Assembly: GCA_032358165.1 (NCBI GenBank)
Contig: JAALGY010000019.1
Location: 2,108,001 to 2,172,000 of the forward strand
Length of the DNA: 64,000 nucleotides
Direction: 5' to 3'
DNA from: Diplosphaera chodatii
Lineage: Eukaryota > Chlorophyta > Trebouxiophyceae > Prasiolales > Stichococcaceae
The notes under the pieces are model-generated. The model saw only the letters and a program-made list of their open reading frames with translations, had not been told where the DNA came from and searched no databases. Below, piece after piece: positions 35,601-48,900 of the stretch (positions are counted from its first letter, which is position 1; every line of letters starts with the position of its first letter). A program made the position numbers and the translations under genes.

Positions 35601-38600
35601 CTGCCATCGGCGCAACCTGTAGCCAGCACAAGTGCTGCAGGGTGGCCATTGCTTGCCGGCGCCGCTGCCCACGACACAGCCGTGACTGGGCAGGCCGCCG
35701 CCACTCTACAGACGCCAACCTGCAACACAGCGAGAGATGTCTAGGTCAGCAGCTAGGCAATGGGTTGCTACTTCAACAGCTGGCCCAGCAACTTCTCAAC
35801 CTTCGGTGGATGCTTGGTCACGAAGCAAAAGATTAGACACAGACAGTGCCGTCCGCAATAAGGTTCGCGCAGTCGACAAGGAGTCATGAGCAGCGTGCTG
35901 AAACCCATCACCAGCTGCGCATCCGGGGGCCCGGCGCGCTGCAGGGTGTACGCCGCAGGCAGCCGCAGCCGCCACAGCCACACCACCCCGCCCGCCGTGC
36001 CGACCGCCAACAGCACTGCCCTTCTGCTGTTGTTGCCAGCGTTTGGTGCGGCATCACCAGCAGCTCCGGCACTGCCAGCTGCTGCCGGTGCCGTGTTGCC
36101 AGCGGCATCTGCTCCTGCGGACGCGAAGACCGGAGACCAGGCGGCGCAGAGAGCCGCCAACGCAGGCGGCGGCGCATCCGGCGTCTGCTTGCCGTCCGAA
36201 GTGGATTTTGGGCGCCCTGCAGTTTGCAGTTGTAGTGTGAGCAATGTAGCATGCAGCACGGCCCTTGGAAGGGCTGTGTCCAGGGTTCCTGCCATATTGT
36301 TGCAAAGGCACAGCATCAGCAACTCTGACCTGCCCACACCGCCTGCCTGTACACATCCCCTAGCCCCTATGTCACCTGCAGAGCGGCCATCCCTGGGCGT
36401 GGTGCGCGGCTGTGATGTCGCCGATGTGGCTCCCGCATCCTGGGTCCTCGGCTGCGCGGGCGCCGGCCGCGGGCCTCGGGGGACATCAGCTGCGTCGAAC
36501 TGCGACAGGTTATTGAAAACAATCAGCAGCTTACGGTCTGATCAGCTACTCGAGGTCACTCTGGAGTGCATAAATGGTCTGTTCGCATGTCACTTGCCCA
36601 CACACAGTCACAGATGACGCCAAGTGGTAAATGACTGCTTGCTGGCAGGTACATCTGGTGGGCTGCAAACGCCAGTCATGACTGCCTCCTACAACCGTAT
36701 GCAGAAGGAAGTGAAATGGGGTACAGGGCTAAGTCCAGGGCAAAATCGTTGGACAGGGTGCATGACAGCTACCTTGCGGGCGGCCGGCAGCAGCGGCATC
36801 TGCAGCCTCTGTGCAGCGTCTTGACTCCGCTGCCGCTTCCTGCTGCCGCTGACGTGCGCATGTGCAGCACCAGAGTCCCCACCAGAGCCCTCCTCATCCG
36901 CAGCAGCATCGTCATTGCCTTCTGGCTCGACGGCCATTTCGCTGCAATGAAGATGATGGTATTGATCGCATAGTCTGTGAAATCAGTGGAATATGGCAGA
37001 CCTAGACCTATTGCTGCATGGTGTATCCACACTGTTCGATGATGTTGCAAGGAAACCACACCTTTCGTGCCGTCAGTGACAAAGGACGCCACATGCTGTC
37101 ATGGCAGGATTGCATACAAAGCACCTTGAGGGCGATGATGGTTGCGCGTCGCTAGATCCCCTGTAGTCCGACGCCGACTTCTCACCACTGATGCCATCGT
37201 CATCGCTGACAGCGGCGGCCATCGCCTGGGCCGACATCACTGCCTTGCGCTTGCGGGTCGCTGGCAGAACCTGCAGGATGCCAGCGATGTCATGACACCA
37301 GCTATGATAGCATCTGGCAACAGCCTCTACAGCAAGGAAGTAGTCGGCAGCTTGCCTTGGCAGCCTCGCGCCGATGCCGAGGGCAACGCCAGTGTCCCCG
37401 CCCCGCAAGTGCAACACAGCAGACACTCTACGACGCTCGGAATCGCATCTCTGGTAGGGTGTCGGCAGGGAAGCGGGTTCTAGGTGCACCTCTGGCGCAG
37501 GGCTGGCTTCAGGGGTTGCGCTGTCACCGCCGCCCAACCCGCCGTCGAAGCGGGTCTTGATGACGCGGTTGCGGATCAGCGCCTTGCCCTCCCGCACCAG
37601 CCACTTCTCCGTCAGCCGCAGCGCTGCCATCGCTTCGCCATGCGCATGAATCTGCACAAACATGAGACGCGAACATGTTCCCTGCATCCATCGTTCCCTG
37701 TCTTCACATCCAGTGCAATGTAGTAGCTCTCAGTTTCGTTGCATGCACCTTCGTTGACCTTCGTGCAGGACTCACAGAAAGGTCCGGATCTGCCTCTGAC
37801 AGCCTTTGGCAGGAGACAGCGCTGTCCGTCTGTTCTCATGGAGACCCAGAGCAGAACTCACGATCTCGGCACGGCAGCGCTCGGCATTGTCGTTGTCCAC
37901 CCCCCGCAGGTGCTGCCCCTTGACGTACGCCGGCCGCTGCGCCTCTGGCACCTGCCAACATGCATGGCCATACTTCCACATTTGAGTGCGTACAGCAGCT
38001 GGGTCCAAGTGCCATCCAGGGGCTGCCAGGGTGACGAGTACGGTAGCATGGCCCATAACACACTCCTGTCATAAGAGACTGATCATGTGAGGTCATAGAC
38101 CCACCGTATCCCGCAGCGCCAGCCACCGCTGCAGGAAGGCCCACGGCAGGGCGCGGCGCGCGGCGGCAGCGTCCGACAGGTCGCACTCCACAAGCGCTGC
38201 GGCGGCGTCAAAGTCGGCGGGCACCGTGTACGGCTCCGGCTGGCTGGCGGGCCGCTTTGCGTCTTGCGGCGCCGCAGCCTCCACGGCACCCTGCCATGTA
38301 GATGACACCACGATGACTGTTTGCAGGGCGTGCAGCTCCTGTAGCCAGGGTGCTGCCTAGTGCACTCCTGCTGCTGCTGCTGCTTGAGCAGCCTGCAACG
38401 TTGGATTGCAGTGCTCTGGACTTGCACGACAGGGCACCCCTGCAACCTGGGTGCACATTTGCTGCCTGTTGGGAAACCAGTGGGGAACGCTGCATATTAT
38501 AACACGTTGTGGAGGCACGAAGCAGCAAAACCATCAACCCTGGAGCAACAGTCTGAGCTCGTGCAGGATGTCGCACCTCCCATGTTAGCTGCTCCATGGC

Positions 38601-41600
38601 AGGGTCGGTATGCCGGTTCCAGGCTCTACGCAGCCTGCGCCGTAAGCATCAGGTGGCGTCATAGGTTGCATGATGGCAACTGCACATCTGCATACCCCAC
38701 ATCTTACTTATCTGCAGCACACAACGCCCTTCTTGCATCAGGAAGTTCCTACAGGTTGTGAGGGCAGTCGCCCAGAGCAACTCACTTGGTGCGCGCCTCA
38801 GTGGCCCACTTCTTCTCGGTGACCCCCGCAGCGGCCAGCGCGCTGCCGTGCACCGCGGCGACTTCTGCTCGCACGCGCTCGAAGATTGCGGCGTCCGGCC
38901 CCTGCAGATGCTGCCCTGGCGCCTCGTATGTCGGCCGCTGGTCGACCGGCAGCTGCGGCACAGACTAGGAGCCTACTTACGGCGCACTTGCCAACGTCGA
39001 CAGTTGCAATACCAGGTCAGCAGCCTGGCAGCAGGCTGCGTGGCAGATGACAGCCAAATACCAAACTGGCCATCGCTACGCCACCTGTGCCGAGCAGCAA
39101 GCAGCCCGAAGAGCACAAGCAAATGCTCGACAGGGTGTCCTTTTGGGCCTGTACGCCTTGACATTGTCAGCCGCACTGACACCTGAGCTCTACCACAGGT
39201 GGCACAGCTGCTGACGCAGGCCCCTGAGTAAGCGAAATAGTCCATCCGGCAAGCCTCACTAGTACCTGCGAACGCACAGCTGCAAAGCGGCGAGCGAAGA
39301 TCTCGGCCGCCGACTGCCGTGCTGCTCGCTCTGAGGAGCCGTCAAGGGCGCCGCTTCCCAGCTCTGCTGCGCTGAAGCCCTCTGGCACCTGCAAGGTTGC
39401 TGAACCTTCACATCGCTAATTTGCAGCTGATAGGGTCAAGACAGCCTGCCACACAGTCCGCAAATTGGAAGCACGGGGGAAGTTGCAATTGGTGACATTC
39501 AGCTGTACACTTTGACAGGTCGACAAGCAGCACCTGATATGGCTGCGGTACAGCCAACTGCTTGCTGCCTTTCTGGGTGCGTGCAGCCTGCTGCTGCACA
39601 CTGGCAGCATCTGCGGCCACGTTGCTCCTGCCGCCCGCTGCAGCAGGAGCAGCAGCAACAATGGCAGCGGGTGGCAGGTGCACCCAGGCGGCCCCGTCCC
39701 AGTTCAGGGCAGTCCGCAGGTTGGCCTGCATTCGGCGCATGACATGGCATAGCTACACATCGAAACTATGACAGTGCTGGTCTCTGGCTGCAATAGGTCT
39801 GGAAACAAGGGACAGCGTCAGGAGGAAGTAGCGTGCATGAAGAGCTCCACCGAATTACCTGCTGGACATGCAGCTCCTCTCCGGAGGCAGCCAGCAGGAC
39901 GCGCAGGGGCACATCCTCTGCAGGGGGGGCATGGCCCTTGCGGCGGCCGGTACCCCTGCGGGGCGATGACGCGGGTGCGTCATCGGCAGAAGCGGCGGCG
40001 CTGTCAGCGGCGACTGCGCCGGGAGCCGATGCGACGTGGCCCTGCCACCAGCCGCCGTCGTGCCATGCCTCCACCGCATCGCCCGTCGACCGCGCCGCAC
40101 CCCGCTGGGACATCTGTGTTGCAGTTCGAGCAGAGACACGGTCGGAGTGTCCGCTAGGACCGACACCTCACGAGACCTGCACCTGGCAGCTGCCGTGGCA
40201 GTGGGCTGCAAGCAGTGTGTGGTTCAGCCTGACGTGGTATCATGACAGCTGAGGACTCAGGCACGATATGGGCAAATGTGATATGCCTGGCATGCTTGCG
40301 TCATATCAACAACCAGTACATTCTGTCTGCGAGGCGCAGAGCTGGCCGAGTTGCAGGGAGAAAGCCAGCGGCAGCAGGAAGTGGGAGGTTGATGCACCTG
40401 AGGTGGCGGCGGCGGCCGCAGCAGAAAGCCGCGCCGGGTGTGCGCCTCGGCGCCAAGCGGCAGCTGCTCGGCCTCTGCTGCCGTCGCCGCCTCCGCTTCT
40501 GCGTCGGCGGGCTGCTGCAGCGGGAACCACTCCTGCAGCCGCTCGGCAGAGTCCTCCGCGACGTTCAGCTCCGCATACTCCACCAGCGCGAAGCCTCGCT
40601 GCATGTCTGTTATGGTGCCGCAAAACCTGCGGCAGTGACGACAGCAGCGTGTAGATGTCACGCTAGCATATCCGCAGTATATCCGCAGCATGCCTACATG
40701 CATGCAGTAGTTCAGCGGGTGCATGGAAGCTTTGCCATGCCACTGCCATATGCTTGCCGCCTCTGACAGCAGGACGTGGGTTAATCCTCCAGCTGCCTGC
40801 AGGCAAGGACAACGAAGCAGGTATGAGAGAGGCACAACCCACCAGCAGCCACGTAGGCCGTCTTCGTCGTTTGTGACCTCCACCGCGCTGCCAGTGGTGA
40901 ACGCCACAGCGTCGCTTGCAGTGCCGGTGGCAGTGCTGACAGCAAGCGCTGCCGCTGACACTGACACGGACGGTGCTGGGGCTGAGCCTGCAGCTGCCGC
41001 CGCAGCAGCAGCTGGCTCCCGCTTCCGCCTGCCGCCGCCGCGCAAGCGCAGCGGCTCTGACCCCTTGGCTGCAGCCTCTGCCTGTTCCAGCGCCGCCTGC
41101 ACAATTTCCACCCCACTGAGGACAAGCTCGTGCATGCCACCGCAGCTGAGATGTGCGCCAAGCAGGTCATGCGCTCTGAGGTGAGTGATGATCGTGTCAG
41201 CTGCGAGCACAGGCTGAACCTGGACCAGATTGCAGCTGGGTGTGAAAAGTGTCGCACCAGCATGGCAGCCGCCGTGAAATCCTGTTGCGCACGGCTGGTG
41301 AGGTCGACCAGCACCTGCCAGCGGGTGCTGAATGAGCTGGCCGGCGGTCCGCAGATGAGCACCTGTACATGTGCATCTGCTGGTGAATGCAATGCTCTTG
41401 GTGCCAATGCGTCTCCACCTCACAGCCTCAGGAGAAGGCAGAGCTGGCCGAAAGCTCTCCGCAAGGGAGCGGCACAGATCGCCTTGCATGCGGCATGTCA
41501 GACATGTGATATAGCAACTTTGCCCAGCTGCTGCACGACTTTGCATTCAGCGCCACGCCTTTGCCGCAAAACAGGACAGCAGCAGAGCAGCGCTCCTATA

Positions 41601-42202
41601 GGTCGTGTAGCCGTGGAGCGCATCACTCCGACCCACCCTTGATTCCTCGGTAACAACCGCCAGCAGGCAGCCGCCCGCGGCGCCTGCTCCCGCCGGCGAC
41701 CATGCGACGCAGCGCACGCTGCTGTGCCGGCGCTGCTCCGGCCGCAGCCCGCCGCGCCCCTCGGACGTCACCGCAAAGCGCAGGTGGTCCGCCAGGCCTG
41801 CCGACAGGCGCTCCTCTGTGTTTGTTGCCTGCAGCATCGGCACAAGGCTTTGGTGGCGCTACACTGTTTGCAGGCAAGCGCAGTAGTTCTGTCCACAAGC
41901 TGCTGTACCCTTTCGGAGAGGTCCATGCAGTCGACGGCACGAGCACTGGCGCAGAGTGAGGTGGTCGCTGCTGCCGTGCAGGGTTGTTTCATGGGGTTCA
42001 CCTGCGCAAATGGGACATCGATCACAGCGCGGGGGCCATCCAGAGCCGCGGCACTCAGCAGAACGACGCTGCGGCTGGTGGCGACGGCCAGCAGATTGTC
42101 CTCCGACCAGCAGACGGCGTTGGCGCCCGCTGGGAGGCTGGCCAGGGGTGCAGAGGTGGCAGGCTGCAGCGGCGGCGCGGCTGGCAGCAGCTCGACTGCC
42201 AT
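32699..42202 (-). CDS. TFIIIC90/GTF3C4-like WD40 protein with an inserted double Agenet module
   Basis: Predicted subunit of the RNA polymerase III factor TFIIIC. Exon 1 (42002-42202, 67 codons) starts MAVELLPAAPPLQPATSAPL and has ANAVCWSEDNLLAVA. The next exon has HSSVRCVAWSPAG and GGCLLAVVTEESR, followed by a PP-x-SSFSTRWQVLVDLTSR stretch. All align with plant TFIIIC90 homologues. An Agenet pair follows: GSAVEVTNDEDGLRGCWW (about 40855-40910), GFALVEYAELN and GFLLRPPPPPQV (40390-40640), then GDAVEAWHDGGWWQGHV (40030-40085), VPLRVLLAASGEELHVQ and ALNWDGAAWVHLPP (39665-39715). WD40 blades resume at 35900-36200 (LLAVGTAGGVVWLWRLRLPA) and continue with LVLATGCADGSVKLFGAD, VTGVGIAAGCVTSCGADGGI and TGLALSPGGLFAAVV. 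The C-terminus has CGACGRPC and CPVCGLRAARPVPP, a zinc-binding end like GTF3C4. Many middle exon edges are approximate. Confidence 0.75.
37500..38945 (-). repeat. Two related helical units inside the TFIIIC90-like protein
   Basis: Unit 1 (about 38790-38945) reads RPTYEAPGQHLQGPDAAIFE, then RVRAEVAAVHG and GVTEKKWATEAR. Unit 2 (about 37850-37965 plus 37540-37655) reads RPAYVKGQHLRGVDNDNAER, then CRAEIVSSALG, and after an intron LTEKWLVREGKALIRNRVIK. The shared pattern is P-x-Y, GQHL-x-G-x-D, RAE, then TEK-x-W. I do not recognise the unit. Confidence 0.55.
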
Positions 42203-42928
42203 GCTGCGGTGCGCGTGATCACGGGCACCTGGCGGCTGCTAGTCGAATCAGAACCCACGTCGGCGGTCCACATGCAACGGCGGGAGCGTGCCAGGAAGGA
42301 ATCTCCACATTCCAGGTTTCGGAGTGCTCTTGCTGGAGGATGCTTTGACTGAAGCTAAAGCTGCAACGTCTGCTGGCCTTCAGCTCCCTGTCTCACACAT
42401 GAAGCCTGGCATGAACCATGTACCAAGAGCTGCAGCTTGACCACATCAGACATGAACTTCTGACGTTCTGAGCATCAGGCTTCCCAGGACTCGAAACCGA
42501 TGACCTGTACGGGCAGTTTGATGCAGTACCAGGCTTCTCTACCATCACAAGGCCAAACATCCAACCTCGTTCTGCACTCGCAACACATTTGTGGGGTTGT
42601 AGTTCTCGAATGCGGCATGTGAGACCTGCCGACTGTTCCGAGGCTTGGCAGTGCGCAGTACCACGAGCAGTGGATGTAATGCAACATGCCATCTGTTTGG
42701 CCTTGAAAACAGGCTGCATGCAGTCTATAACGCTAGCAAACGTATCTGAGTAGGCTGCATCCTCCACCTGGAGTCGCTGGCGCCAGTGCATACATGGGTC
42801 AGAACGCACAGGCACTATTGTTGACCAGGCTGGCGCCGGAAGGAAAAAGGGATTGAACATGTTGCCGGGCGCTGTCAAGCAGAGCTGGTGCTCAAGCGTG
42901 GATGAATTCCTGAAGGCTTCTCGACAGC
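42203..42928. promoter_or_regulatory. Divergent region between the TFIIIC90-like and the 43-51 kb gene
   Basis: About 725 bp between divergent starts. No coding segment or repeat is convincing. It should contain the promoters of both genes. Confidence 0.45.
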
Positions 42929-45900
42929 ATGCAGCAACACACGGGCACTGAGCCAGCCTTCCGCGACGAACAGCATGCTGTTGGCAGTACCGCAGCCCCT
43001 ATAGGCCTGCATCCACCAGCTGCCAAGGACACTGCACCGCCGCATGCAGACATGTCGCCTGCTCCATTCACGCCAAAGAACCCCGCAGCACGCCCTGCGA
43101 CGCATGCAGCTGCACACGGCGACGCCCGACCTGACACCACTGCCGCCGGCGGTGCAGCCGCATCTGCCAGCGTTCGGGCTGTGGAGCTGCGGCTGCACGC
43201 CGCCACCGGCCTGGCCGGCCACGGAGGCCGCGTCGTGGCCGTGGTCAAGGCACACGCCCCTGCGCCCGCGCCGCTCAACCGCCAGTCCATGTTGCTGAGA
43301 CGCCTCAGCATGGCCGCGGGCGCCGGGGGCGCTGGCCCCACCGCCGTCGCACCCGCAGGTGCCCGGCAGCAACACACCGTCGTGCAGGACCACCACGCCT
43401 TGCATGTACGAGAAGCACATATCTGTCAGCAGATGGCGTGATGCAAGTTTGGCGTGGCTGTACTTGCACCGCGGTGTGCATCGCCCAAACCAAGCAGCGC
43501 TGTGTCCTGTCACGTGCAGAGGAGGTGGCGGTGTCGGGCCCGGTGGCGGTGCAGCAGGGGAGGGCGATCCTTGGCGCCTGGGCCCGCATCCCCACAAATG
43601 CAAGTTCACTGGAGATTGAGGTGAGGACATCATGCGTCACGAATTTATGAAATGGGCTGTGGCTTGTGAAATTGGCGGCTGGTTCGGCTTGCAGCCATGC
43701 GAGCCGAACGCATGGCTGCCGTACCATCTGGGGACAGACCCTGCAGCTGCAACGCAGCCTATGTCAGGGGCAGCGGCTGCAGAAGACAGCACTGCACTGG
43801 CGCTCGGCGAACGCCAGCATATTTTTGCTGTTGGTGCCCACCATCACACCGGGTCCTGCAAATGCTGTCAAGGTATGTAATGTTCTTGTAGGTGCAAAAG
43901 CTGAAGGGCTTCTCGCGGCACTTCAGCCGGCAGGCACGCCACACGATTGCAGCGGCTCGGCTGGACCTGACGCAGGGTGTGATTGGCGATCAAAGCCGCA
44001 GGTACCACAATATAGCCTGACCTCCTTCTTCAGGGCGGTTTGTGTTTCACCGTGCCGACAGTTGTCACCCTTACAGCATGCATGCGAGGAGGCTGTTAAC
44101 CTGTGACCTGAGATGGCATTGTGTCACGCGCAGCTTCTGCTTTGGGTGGTACAAGTGCCTCGAAACCCACTGGTGGCCTTGCAGGCTGGTTGCGCTGCCG
44201 GTGGAGGTGCAGCAGAGCCGGAAGGAGCAGAAGCAGAAGCGGCGGAAGCTGTTCAGGCAGCCGCTGCAGCAGGCGTCAGACTGTGCTGCGTCGGAGGCTC
44301 AGCAGGGCGGGGACCAGCCAGCCAGCATCCCAGCAGTTGCAGCAGAGGCCACTTCAGCACAGCCGTCACCTGCGGCGACTGCTCTAGGCCCAGCGCCTGC
44401 GCCTGCGCCTGCGCCTGCGCCTGCGCCTGCGGAGGCCGATCTCGAATGCGCTTGGACTTCACAGTCGGCACAGGCTGCAAGTGGCATCGATACCGAGGCT
44501 GCACCAGCAAGGATACCTACGCTTGACACTTTGCCGCTGGCAGGGAAGCTGCAGCAGGTCGGGAGCACTGAGGCCCCTATTAGCAGTGCCGATGGCTGCG
44601 GCGGCGCATCAGCAGACTCGGACGCCCAGTCCTCAGGCAGTGAAGACGAGGAGGCAGCGGGAGGAAAGCAGCCGCCAGTGAGTGCTCCACCGCTGCACTT
44701 GGGTCGTCCCTGTGGTAACGGCAAAACTGGATGGCGTTGCCAGTGCTGCTTGCACGCTGCGTTCCTGATCATGGAATGGCTGCAAACGATCAGGTGCTGA
44801 CACTAGAGTGGCGGCTGGTTCGGGTGGGCGCCGAGGGTGCGGCGCAGCAGGAGGTGCCCGTGCGGGCGCTGCCGCCGACAGCCCACACATATGCGCACGG
44901 CGGGTTCGTCACACTAAATACATGTTTCAGACGGCACAAATCAACCTTGGGTGGCTTGTTGTTCACTAGCAAACGTCTTTCTGCACAAGCGCGTTGACTT
45001 CTCAAGTGGCTATGCTGCTTCCACCCATATCGCCCGGAACGCAATTTTGACGGCTGCGTCCTGCCCATTGACATGTTCCCAACCATTGCTCAGCAGGTTC
45101 ATGGGGCTGGCGGTCAGCATGATGTCCGATGCAGTCTGGCGGGACATTCTGCGCACTGAAGAGGCCGCCAGTTTTGCGCGGGCATTGAGGTGGGCGCCAT
45201 TGACCCCTAACCCGCCAAACCTCTGCCAAGCTTCCTTGGTCATGGTACATGCAAATGATGTATGACATGCTCCAGAGTGGTCTGTAAGCTGCATGTGGCA
45301 AACCCCCGGAGGCCAGCGTGTGTGCCTGCAGCTTTTAGCAATGGCGAGGTTTCCGGCCGCAGGCTGTGGGAGGGGCTGCACACCAAGAAGCCGGTGAAGC
45401 GGTCGAGCCCCGCGGCGCTCATGGCGGTGCTGGAAAACTCGCCGGTGCTGTGTGCGTACGGCCTGATTCGCTCCGGCAGCGCGCTGCCTGCGGCTGCAGG
45501 TGCATTTCATGCTCAACTGCATGTCAAGCAAGCCAAGCAAGCCGCATATCCAACGCAGTACTCCTGCTGAGACAGCTGCGGTGGATAGCGGGCCAGCCAT
45601 GCCCAGGAGCGGGCCATCATCGAGACACACCCTGCTCTGCAGGATCCCGCTTTGATCTGGCTCTTTGTTTCGGGGGTTGCACCTTGTTATTTGCCTGGCC
45701 ATCCCTGCAGTGGCCATCAGGCTGTCATCTTCTGACTCGGCAAGTATGCGCTTCACAGGAGCGTTGCCACACCAAATCGGCCAGCTGGAGAGTGACACCA
45801 GCCATGGCCACCGCCCCGCTGATGCGGATGAGGACGCGGGCGCGGCGTCGGGCGTTATGGAGGTCCCTCCTGGCGCCGCCGCACCACGTGCACAGGCCAC

Positions 45901-48900
45901 GCTCGCTCACCAGCGATCCTCAGACGCGGCCTCTGCGGTCTCGCGGGCGGTGCTCAGCCGCGCGCAGATGCAGTTCCGACAGGACAGCCTGGACAGGTGC
46001 ACCCACTCCTGGCGCCCAGTCGATGCCCTTGCAGCTGGCGCTCACTTGCGTTGTTGTTCACGTCCCGCAGAACCTGGGCGTGTGCTCCTGTCAGATGCTG
46101 CGATGTGTGCTGACGCTGTAAAGTAGCCTGCGAGGACATTGCAGCATGTTTGGTACTGGAATGAGGGCTGATCAGCTGCAGGCAGTTTGCAGGAGCACCG
46201 AGCTGGAACAAGCAGAAGGCGGTGAGTTTATAGACGCTGATCCAGATAGCGGATATGAAGCTACACACACGAGTATGCGTATGTGTATGCGCTTGTTCTC
46301 ATTTCAGGCTGGGCAGCGGGGAGTACAGGGGCGCGGATGCTGCGCTGGCGCGGGGCCAGTGGCTGCAGCAGGAGAAGGCTGCCAGCCTGGCGGACAGCCG
46401 CCAGCTGTCCCTCACAGGACGCGCAACAGTGAGTGGGGGCTGCCTGCTGTCAGCACCATCGGCCTGTGCTCCAGTGCTGGCAGCTGTGGCTTGAGGCATC
46501 CCTGCCTCCGCACACCTGTCGTAAGTTGCAGGTAACATGTCCTGCGCGACATCAGGAGCGCAACATGAGACAGCTCGGGGTGTCGTGTGCAGGCATTCAG
46601 CGCCCCGGCGCAGCGAACGAGCAGCAGCAGCAGCCGTGTGGTCGGCAGCCCCGGAAGCACCGCCAGCATCACTGCTTTGCCGAGCCCGCACGGGGGTCGG
46701 CACGTCAGCCACAGCAGCAGCAGGCTTGGCCTTGCTAGTTTGTCACGGTCTAGCAAGGCAGCTGCCAATGCTGTACCACTGGCTGCGGTGCCGCTGCAAC
46801 TGGCGAACGGGCCAGGCAAGCGGCACCAAGCAGCTCCAAATGATGCTAGGCTGGCGCCACCTGCTGCGGAAGCAATGCACAGGAACATCCACAGTGATGC
46901 AGCATCTGCAGAGGACCATGCTGATGGGTCAGCCACTGACGCAGCGGCAGCAGCCACTGCCGCCGATGGCAGCAGCTGCAAAGCAGCACCGGGCAAGCAG
47001 CAGCCAGCAGTGCACTTTAGCGTGGGTGACGCAGGCGATGGCGGCAGCGGTGAAGGTCAAGGCGGCGAAGTGTTTCTGCATGATAGCTCACCGAAAGGAG
47101 GCGGCCATGTTGCATCAGGGGCAATGGAAACAGCAGAGGCAGAACCGGAGGGCGCAGAACCGTCTGCCGTGAGCGCCTCCAGTGTCGGCAGCCTGCCTGA
47201 TTCTCCCGCATTTCCTGTGGCGGGTTGCGCTGACATGGCATCCAGGGTACAGCGCCTGGATCCCGCTGAGCCACCCAGCAGCGATCTGCACACAACAGCA
47301 CTCGGTGAGAGGTCACGCCACTATCAGTATGCAAGCCTGCATCACCTGCTGATGGCCCATTGAGTGCACCGTAGGCAGGCCATCAACGTCCAACAGCACC
47401 TGCAGTCATGAGTTTGCTTTCATGCCTGCGGTGCATCCTGAGGTTGAACTCGCAAGCTATGGACGGATGTTCGTGGACGGTTTCGACAGGTGCGCTGCTG
47501 GAGCGCCAGCACAGCCGGGTCCTGCGCCGTGATTTCAGCTTTGGCGGCAGGTAAGCCGCAAGCTCGCTGCTCCTCCTAAACATGACCACCATTGGTTGAT
47601 GGGCTGACAGCGCTGCTTCAATGTATCAAGGAAGGCATTGCGACGTGCCTGCAGCAGTGAGCACGATGGCCAGTCATGTAGAGTCGATGAGTAAATACTG
47701 GATGTGCTGGAGCCGCAGGCCGATTGGCGACCGGCTGGTGCGGCACAGCATGCGTGCGGGCACAGGCAGCGGCAGGAGGCCACCGCTGCTTCGCCACAAC
47801 AGTATGCAGGCCATCAGCGGCAGCGAGCGGCTGAGTGCTGGACCTGGCACCGCCAGGTACATGGTGACCTTCCTCACTTGTATGTGATACGCTTGCATGC
47901 ACAGTTGCAGCGACTATGCGCTGGTCTGAGCACCTCGTACCCTGCCTGCGCTTCAGCGGCGGCGGTGGCAGTGGCGGGAAGAGGGACACCCTGCGGCATG
48001 GCGCCGCTGAGTTTCGCTCCGGCGTGGCCAGTGTCTTCACGGAGGGCGCTGCCGCGGCCCTGGATGCCTTGGGGGCCAGGCAAGCCGCGCAGCCTGCCAG
48101 GGGCATGTCCGGTGGGTGATTCAGCTCACCGACAGGATTACAGCTGCTAACCAGCATACAGGATGCTGTACACACTGTAGTTGAAGTGTACATGCTTTGC
48201 AGGTGGAAATTCTGTCAAAACCACTTCCATCACGCCCCAATGCATCCGAAAGTACCAACTTGCTGCACTGTAGAACCTATCAATGTTCCATCAGGCTGGC
48301 ACCCACGCACCCAGAGCTGCAGCAGCGTCTGTGCATATGCAGGTGTCAGCAGCACAGCCGGCAGTGCCATCAGCCGTACCACCAGCATCCGGCAGTCGCG
48401 GCATGGGCAGCGCGAGCTGCGGCGGTCTGTGTCCGACACAGTTGCCAGGTGTGCAGACTGCATGTGGCCCTTCAGACATTGCTTCGTCAGCATTTCAGTC
48501 GTACACTTGCCAGCAAGCTTGCTCGCCTGCCAGCTGGCTGTGGGGCATTGGGTGACTCACACCTGGCTGCAGGTAGCATGCTGCTGTTAAAGGGCTACAG
48601 CCGCAGCACCCCTTGCTTGAGAGCTCTGCATTTCCTGCCGAGTAGGCAACATGGCGATGGGCTGCCTGGGCTCATGCAGCGGCTGCCGTCGCTGCACTGG
48701 CGGCGCCCGGCAGCGCCGCCTCCTGCTGATATCGAGGTCGGCCTGCCGGCTGACGGTGTGGCCGAAGGCAGCGACCTGAGCAGCGGCGACAGCAGCAGCA
48801 GCAGCAGCAGCGAGGTGTGTCCGCTATCATCTCATCATTCGCAGCGTGTGTGATCACCAAATCGCCCGCATCTAGTCGCATGCAGGTCACAGGGGAGCAC

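Noticed and set aside
40257..41546. Minus-strand 429-codon ORF taken as one exon
   Set aside because: It contains true Agenet exons, but the middle part (CRHCRR, Cys/His-rich) looks intronic and splits the Agenet domain. I treat it as an open-frame intron, although intron retention is possible.
45665..45710. Possible membrane span (DLALCFGGCTLLFAW) in the 43-51 kb gene
   Set aside because: The exon assignment is uncertain and the stretch is short, so I do not claim a membrane protein.
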